From DATBJJ01 sp963750915 (GTDB lineage: Bacteria; Acidobacteriota; Vicinamibacteria; Vicinamibacterales; 2-12-FULL-66-21), in contig CAVVSF010000008.1 of NCBI GenBank assembly GCA_963750915.1, positions 62,001-126,000 of the forward strand: a stretch of 64,000 bases of DNA, in the 5' to 3' direction. Positions 57,662 through 64,000 of this stretch are shown here, piece after piece. A program made the position numbers and the translations under genes. Each line of letters starts with the position of its first letter. The stretch's first letter is position 1. Under the pieces are notes generated by a model. It was not told the DNA's origin. It saw nothing but the letters and a program-made list of their open reading frames with translations, and did not search any database.

Positions 57662-57667
57662 AGTCTA
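57662..57667 (-). promoter_or_regulatory. Candidate -10 TAGACT, 6 bases before the ATG at 57655
   Basis: Minus-strand TAGACT overlaps the last codons of lpxB and lies 6 bases before the next ATG. Transcription would start on the start codon. It could give the protease-barrel-ABC genes a promoter separate from lpxB. Confidence 0.4.
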
Positions 57668-58814
57668 CCCCAAACGCTTCGCGCCGAATCTGGCCGCCAC
57701 GGCCAGCACGGCGGCCGCTGCGCGCCGGCTCGCGCCCGGTTCGCCGAGCTTCGCCTTCACCGCCGCGAGATCGCCGCGCATCCGCGCCGCGGCCTCGTCG
57801 TCGGTCAAGAGTTTCAGTGCCTGGGCCGCCACCGCCTCCGGCGTGAACGCGTCCTGCATCAGCTCCGGCACGATCTGCCGGCCGGCGACGAGGTTGGCCA
57901 TCGCGAACGTATCGACCTGGACGAACGGCCGGCCGAGCCTGTAGGTGATCGGCGACAAGCGATAGACCACGACCATCGGACACTCGTGCATCGCCGCCTG
58001 CACGGTCACCGTCCCGGAGGCGACGAGCGCGACGTTCGCCGCCGCAAGAATCGCGTCGGCAGCGCCGTCGAGCGCCGTAATCGGCGGCTGCTTCGCCGCG
58101 AGCGGCGCGAAGAGCTCGTCGGGGACATGCGGCGCCCGGGCCAGCACGAACTGCGCCTGCGGCACCTGGCGATGGAGAATCGCCGCCGCGCGCACGAGGC
58201 CCGGCAGGATCGCGCGTACCTCGTTGGCCCGGCTGCCGGGCAGCAGCGCCACCACCGGCCGCGACGGATCGAGACCGTGGCCGCGAGAGAAACTCGTCGC
58301 GCGGCGGCAGCCGCGGCGCGACGTCGAACAGCGGATGCCCGACCCATTCGACCGGGATGCCCGCCCGCCGGTAGATCTCCTCCTCGAACGGAAAGATCAC
58401 GAGCACCTGATCGACGAGCCGGCGCATCGTCTCGAGGCGACCCGGCCGCCACGCCCAGAGCTGCGGGCTGATGTAGTAGACGACCGGGATGCCGAGCTTC
58501 CGCATCCGGTTCGCGAGCCTGAAATTGAAGTCGGGAAAATCGATGGCGACGAAGACGTCGGGCCGATTCGCTTCCGCCTCGGCAATCAGCCGCCGGTAGA
58601 CGCCATAGGTGCGCGGCAGCAGCCGCGCGACCTCGAGCAGGCCGGTCACCGACAGGCCCTCGAAGTCGGCCGTCAGCGTCGCGCCGGCGCGGCGCAGCTG
58701 CTCGCTGCCGAAACCCGTGACCTGGGCCGATGGATCGAGCCGGAGGATTTCGCGCGCCAGCGCGCCGGCGTACATGTCACCCGACGGCTCGCCGCAGGAG
58801 ATCATGACGCGCAT
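57665..58814 (-). CDS. lpxB: Lipid-A-disaccharide synthase LpxB, frameshifted
   Basis: GT19 enzyme that joins UDP-diacyl-glucosamine and lipid X in lipid A synthesis at the inner membrane. From ATG 58814 the N-terminus is MRVMISCGEPSGDMYAGAL. The first half is intact to PRDEFLSR near 58290; one frame over it continues GLDPSRPVVALLPGS to the end (VTVQAAMHECPMVVVYR). Removing one base near 58287-58292 gives 382 residues, the normal length. As the gene is normally essential where lipid A is made, an assembly or sequencing indel is likely. The inverted repeat at 58825-58903 lies just before it. Confidence 0.9.
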
Positions 58815-58824
58815 CGTGACTCTC

Positions 58825-58903
58825 GGGGGAGGCAAAAGGGAGGAGGCAAAAGGGAGAAGGTAGAATTGCTCTGTTTTTTGCCTCCTGCCTTCTCCCTTCT
58901 GAT
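58825..58903. repeat. Inverted repeat of GGAGGCAAAAGG-type units
   Basis: The left arm (58825-58866) has two copies of GGGAGGCAAAAGGGAG. The right arm (58874-58902) is TTTTTTGCCTCCTGCCTTCTC, its reverse complement. The arms pair over about 28 bases. It lies between lpxB and the M16 gene and resembles the purine-rich repeat at 40764-40833. Confidence 0.75.
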
Positions 58904-58930
58904 TTGCAGGCTGGCTTGTTCATCAGCCTG

Positions 58931-61170
58931 CTAATGGCCGGGACGGGAAAAGAGCGACGGGTCGAGCGCCACGTTGTATTCGAAGGTGCGGACGCGCCGC
59001 ACCAGGAACGGCAGCCCGTCGCGCTTCACCGCGGCGGTGTAGGCGACCTGGAGTCCGCCGACGCTGCGATAGTCGCTGAAGATCTCCTCCATCTGCGCCG
59101 GCTTCCCGGCCGCGCCCGGGACGGCGTAGCGCTGGGCGCGCACCAGATCCGTTGCCGGGTCGAGCAGCATCGTGACTCCCGACATGCCGGCGCCGTCGAC
59201 GCCGATGGCGCGCCAGCCGCGGCCGTCGGCGACGACGTCGTCGAGTTGCCTGGCCTCGAGCCGGCCGTCAGAGAGGGCGAGCAGCAGCCCGATGACGTCG
59301 CGCTGGATGGTGCCGCGAATCTGGTCGGCTACCGGCTCGTCCGCCTGGCGGACGCCGCGCCGATCGCGGACCCAGTAGTCGCCGCCGTTGAAGACCTGCG
59401 TGACCGGACCGCCAGGCATCTCGGCATCGACGCGAAACGCGTTGGGATAGCTGATGAACGACGTCGTCTCGACGTCGACCGGCGTCGGCTCGCCGACCAG
59501 CGACATCGTCGACGTCACTTTCACGGTACGGATGCCGCGCAGCTTCTCGAGGCCGCCCTTGGCGGCGACCGCGCGCGCGACCAGGCTTGAAAGGTTGTCG
59601 TCGCGGCGAGGCGCGGCGCCGGCCGACTGCGCCGGCTCGCGCGGCGCGGCGGCCGGCGGCGAATATGCGATCGGCTTGAAGCGAACCGCTGGCGCTGCGG
59701 GCCATGGCGCTTCAGGTCGGCTGACCCGAGATCGAGGTCGGTGAGCGCAATGCGCTCGAACTGATCGAACCCGACGCCGGCCAGCTGCTTCGTGAACACC
59801 GACGCATCGCCGACCAGGACGATCGACAACCGGTCGGGATGCAGGTACTGCCGCGCCACGCGCTGGATGTCGTCCGGCGTAATCGCGTTGACCCGCTCGC
59901 GATAAGTCTGGAGGTCGTTGAGATCGAGACCGTAGAACACGGCGTTCAGGATCTGCAGCGCGATGGCGCTCGGCGTCTCGATCGTCAGCGGGAAGCTGCC
60001 GGTGAGATAGGCCTGGGCGTCGGCGAGCTCTTCCTCGCGCACGCGCTGGCGCTGCAGCCGCCAGAACTCGTCGACGATCAGCCGGAGCGCCTCCCCGGTC
60101 GAGTCGGACCGCGTGTCGGTGTCGGCGACGATGTTGCCGCTCTCCTTGTAGGCGTTGAGATCGGCCGACGCGCCGTAGGTGAGCCCGCGGTCGGAACGGA
60201 GGACGCGGTGCAGCCGGTTGCCGCCTTCGCCGCCGAGGATGTTGATCGCCAGGTCGAGCGCCAGGAAGTCCGGATGCCGCCGTGGCAGGCCGATGTTGCC
60301 GACCCTGATCTCGGTCTGCACCGCCCCGGGCCGATCGATGACGACGACGCGGCGGGTCGGGGCCGGCGGATCCTGCGGCTTGGCGGCCGTGTTCGGCGCC
60401 TTGCTCCAGTTGCCGAAAGCGCGCTCGGCGCCCGCGAACGCTTCCTCGTGTGAAACGTCGCCGACGATGGCGAGAATCGCGTTGTTGGCGCCGAACCACG
60501 CTTTGTGGAACGCCACCAGGTCGTTGCGCGTGATGCCCCCGATCGAGGCGGGCGTCCCCGAATCCGGGACGCCATACGGGTGGAACCCGTAGACGAGACG
60601 GTCGAAGACCATGCCGGCGATGTAGTCGGGATCCTCGTAGCCGACCTTCAGTCCCGACAGCATCTGCTGGCGCTGGCGTTCGAGCTCCTCGGGCGCGAAT
60701 GCCGGGTTGCGGGTGATGTCGGACAGCATGTCGAGGCCGAAGGCCAGGCTGTCCTTCATCACGACCGCGGTGACCGACGTCATGTCGCTGCCGGCGCCGG
60801 TACCGAGCAGGCCGCCGATTGAATCGATCGCGCTGGCAATCTGCTCCGCGTTCTTCGTCGTCGTCCCCTGGTCGAGCAGGGCGGCGGCGAGGGTCGCGAC
60901 ACCCGATTTGCCCTGCGGATCCTGGGCGCCGCCGGCGCGCACGATCAACCGCAGGCTGACGGCGGGCTGCTCGTGATGGGCGACGGCAACGACCTGCAGG
61001 CCGTTCGCGAGCGTACGGACCTGGTAGGGTGGAAACTTGACCTCGCGCGCCTGTAGTGGCGCCGGCGGTCGTTCGGTCGGCCAGCCCGCCGCGGACTGTG
61101 CCGCCGCCGGCGAGACCAAGCCCAGGGTCAGCGCCGCGGCGGCGCACGACAGGCGAAGCGCGGCGATCAT
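58931..61170 (-). CDS. Non-catalytic M16-like subunit with C-terminal extra domain, frameshifted
   Basis: An exported protein (signal AAAALTLGLVSPAAAQ). Residues about 45-480 are two M16-type halves (TLANGLQVVAVAHHEQPAVS, VATLAAALLDQGTTTKN), but the zinc motif HXXEH is missing, so it is the structural partner of the active M16 protein encoded upstream. After LKRHG (near 59705) the frame shifts; one frame over it continues PAAPAVRFKPIAYSPP and then a domain (LEKLRGIRTVKVTSTMSLVG) like lipoprotein-sorting proteins. Adding one base gives 746 residues. ATG 61170 overlaps the upstream stop by four bases, so both are co-translated. Confidence 0.85.
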
Positions 61171-62576
61171 TCGTGCTCCCTCGATCCGCCGGCGCCGCGC
61201 GGCATTATCGTCAGCACGAGCCGGTTCTCGGCGGTGAAGTACTTCTGCGCCACGCGCTGCACTTCGGCCGCGGTCATGTTCATGAAGATGTCGAACTCGC
61301 CGTCGGCAGTCGTGATGTCGTCGTGGATCACCGCCGCGTGCGCGAGAGTCTGTGCCTTGTCCTTGTTCGACTCACGGCTGAGGATGTAGTCGCGGGCGAA
61401 CTGGTTCTTGGTCTGTTGCAGCTCCGCGGCGCTGATCGGCTCGGCCTTGAGGCGATCGAGCTCGGCAATCAGCGCGTCGATCGCTTCCTGCGGCGTCCGT
61501 CCCGGCTGGACGATCGCCACGGCATAGAACAGGTTCGGATCCTCGATGATGTTGCCCTGGCCGAACGCCGCGAGCGCAATCTGCTTCTCGTAGACCAGCT
61601 TGCGATAGATGCGCGAGCTCTGCCCGTCGGACAGCACCTTCGAGGCGATGTGCAGCGGGTAGGAATCGGGGTGGCCGTCGTAGGTGATGTGGTGCGCGAC
61701 GACGACCGCCGGCAGCGGCACGCTCTCCGGCAGCGACAGGCGGCGCTCCTTCGCCATCGGCGGCTCGGCCGGGATGTCGCGGGGCACGCGGTGGTCCGAC
61801 TTCGGCACCCGGCCGAGATACTTCTTCACCAGATCCGTCGCTTCTTTCGGATCGAAATCGCCGGCGAGGACGAGGGTGGCGTTCTCGGGAACGTAGTAGG
61901 TCCTGAAGAAGTCGCGGACGTCGTCGATCGACGCCGCCTCGAGGTCGGCCATGCTGCCGATCGTCGGGTGCTTGTAGGGATGGGTCGTGAACGCCTGGTT
62001 GTAGATGATCTCGTTCAGCTTGCCGTAGGGCTGACTCTCGACCCGCATCCGCCGCTCTTCCTTGACGACCTCGCGCTCGGTCAGGAAGACCTTCTCGTCG
62101 ATGCGCAGCGTCGCCATGCGATCGGCTTCGAGCCACAGCACCATCGGCAGGTATTGCGCCGGGAACGTCTGCCAGTAGACCGTGACGTCTTCATTGGTGT
62201 AGGCGTTGCTCTGCCCGCCGACGCTCGAGATCCGCGACGGGTGCCCCTCCGGCTCGACGTTCTTCGAGCCCTTGAACATCATGTGCTCGAAGAGATGCGC
62301 GAACCCGGTGCGCCCCTTCTTCTCGTTCTTCGATCCGACGTGGTACCAGATCTCGGCGTGGACGATCGGCGTCGAGTGATCCTCGAGCATCACGACCTTG
62401 AGGCCGTTGTCGAGCGTCATCATCGTGTAATTGAGTTTCGGGGGCCGGACCGAGGCGTGCGGCGAGGGCGCCAGCGCGATCCACGTCGTGGCGGCAAGCA
62501 GTGCCAGCAAAGCCCGCCCTGAGCGCAGTCGAAGGGATCGGGAGCGCAATTTCAGGCCGATTTTGTCGGGGTGCAT
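61167..62576 (-). CDS. M16-family zinc peptidase, catalytic subunit
   Basis: A 469-residue protein with an N-terminal hydrophobic signal (ALLALLAATTWIALA). The inverted zinc motif HLFEH is at residues 94-98 in GFAHLFEHMMFKGS, with the further Glu about 75 residues on (TEREVVKEERR). It should form a heterodimer with the non-catalytic M16 protein downstream (ATGA overlap) to degrade peptides in the periplasm. Residues 10-20 (LRSRSLRLRSGR) come from a dispersed CCTGAGCGCAGTCGAAGG-type sequence. CATAAT lies 10 bases before the ATG at 62576. Confidence 0.92.
   Translation of the reverse strand: MHPDKIGLKLRSRSLRLRSGRALLALLAATTWIALAPSPHASVRPPKLNYTMMTLDNGLKVVMLEDHSTPIVHAEIWYHVGSKNEKKGRTGFAHLFEHMMFKGSKNVEPEGHPSRISSVGGQSNAYTNEDVTVYWQTFPAQYLPMVLWLEADRMATLRIDEKVFLTEREVVKEERRMRVESQPYGKLNEIIYNQAFTTHPYKHPTIGSMADLEAASIDDVRDFFRTYYVPENATLVLAGDFDPKEATDLVKKYLGRVPKSDHRVPRDIPAEPPMAKERRLSLPESVPLPAVVVAHHITYDGHPDSYPLHIASKVLSDGQSSRIYRKLVYEKQIALAAFGQGNIIEDPNLFYAVAIVQPGRTPQEAIDALIAELDRLKAEPISAAELQQTKNQFARDYILSRESNKDKAQTLAHAAVIHDDITTADGEFDIFMNMTAAEVQRVAQKYFTAENRLVLTIMPRGAGGSREHE
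62518..62535. repeat. Copy of the CCTGAGCGCAGTCGAAGG dispersed motif
   Basis: An 18-base sequence of a type I have often seen dispersed in metagenome-assembled genomes. Here it lies within the 5' end of the M16 gene and encodes part of its basic leader. Only one copy was noticed in this window. Confidence 0.4.
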
Positions 62577-62587
62577 GGAAGGTTCGA

Positions 62588-63610
<1,023 letters not shown>

Positions 63611-63626
63611 AACGCCGGTCAGTATC

Positions 63627-64000
63627 TCACGACGGCACGGCGGTGCGTTCGACGAAGCTGGCGAGATGCTCGAGGCGGAGGCGGGTCGCAACTTCGTTGA
63701 CCCGCTGCTCGCGCGCCGCCGGGGTCAGGGCGATGGCGCGGCGGAGCTCGCCGAGCGCCTCGCTGCGGACCGGCGTCCACTCGATCAACGACATGCCCTG
63801 GCGCGCGCCGCGCAGGGAGAAGTAGTGGCCGACGAGACGAAACGCGAAGTAGTAGGCGATGACGTTGGGGCCGGGAACGAAAAAGGCGACGCCGGAGGCG
63901 ACGAAGCCGAGGCCATCGATGGTCAGCCAGAAGCGGTGCCGCTCGAAATCGCGTTTGAGCTGGCCGCGGAGCACGCCCATCGCCTGCGCTTCGTCGAGGT
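63627..64000 (-). CDS. K+/H+ exchange-related (Mit_KHE1-like) membrane protein, partial
   Basis: The frame is open to the right edge, so the 5' end lies outside. The visible 124 residues have the family block FFVPGPNVIAYYFAFRLVGHY and HYFSLRGARQG, with one or two membrane helices. An internal ATG at 63980 gives 117 residues but is preceded in-frame by LDEAQA, typical of a longer protein. The eukaryotic relative takes part in mitochondrial K+/H+ exchange; the bacterial role is unknown. It lies upstream of lpxD in what may be an operon. Confidence 0.65.
   Translation of the reverse strand, partial: LDEAQAMGVLRGQLKRDFERHRFWLTIDGLGFVASGVAFFVPGPNVIAYYFAFRLVGHYFSLRGARQGMSLIEWTPVRSEALGELRRAIALTPAAREQRVNEVATRLRLEHLASFVERTAVPS

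Overview
The window is a chromosomal stretch of a very GC-rich, Gram-negative bacterium. The best guess is Acidobacteriota, possibly the Vicinamibacteria; this is inferred from gene content because no rRNA is present. Supporting signs are an orphan MacB/FtsX-type permease of the ADOP kind, lipid A genes (lpxB, lpxD), a TonB receptor and beta-barrel protein, a TAXI-type TRAP transporter, many secreted metallopeptidases, and secreted cytochrome/copper-monooxygenase-like proteins. Coding density is high and no gene-free stretch exceeds 300 bases. I found no rRNA, tRNA, CRISPR array, prophage or insertion sequence. Most of the content is housekeeping or lineage-typical.

Layout. 1-6 kb: end of an aspartate kinase, a trans-sulfuration enzyme, a GT-C glycosyltransferase, a secreted protein, a TRAP-associated TatT-like protein and two membrane proteins. 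6-12 kb: HerA-like ATPase, an 84-residue protein, a secreted M14 peptidase and a pilin-like protein. 12-20 kb (all minus): TAXI-TRAP transporter, EttA, an exporter ABC protein and a HAD phosphatase. 20-34 kb: TonB receptor, zinc peptidase, DEAD-box helicase, two cytochrome-like secreted proteins, a VOC/heavy-metal-binding protein, an FHA-GAF-HD-GYP regulator, M28 peptidase, ChaN-like, YceI and TerC proteins. 34-44 kb: swivel-first aconitase with a Cys-rich N-terminus, ApaG, Aat, ADOP permease, ferredoxin, an SDR dehydrogenase, M64 peptidase and rhomboid protease. 44-49 kb: ECF sigma factor, anti-sigma factor and two secreted HEAT-repeat proteins. 49-53 kb: YqgE, QueG and AcnA. 53-64 kb (all minus): glycine-betaine-type ABC transporter, beta-barrel protein, matrixin protease, unknown protein, LpxB, two M16 peptidases, LpxD and a K+/H+ exchange-related protein.

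Three themes cut across the window. (1) At least seven conserved genes, including lpxB and acnA, are broken by a single-base shift with both halves well preserved; most look like one extra base, so assembly or sequencing indels are the likeliest cause. (2) Many start codons have a TANNNT- or CATAAT-like hexamer only 5-12 bases upstream, which suggests frequent leaderless or near-leaderless transcripts. (3) Several intergenic gaps hold short-period repeats that reappear as their own reverse complement, giving long imperfect hairpins.

The most interesting candidates are the Cys-rich/aconitase junction, the sigma/anti-sigma/HEAT cassette, the mirrored repeat family and the leaderless-promoter pattern. 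No clearly undescribed defence or mobile system was seen.
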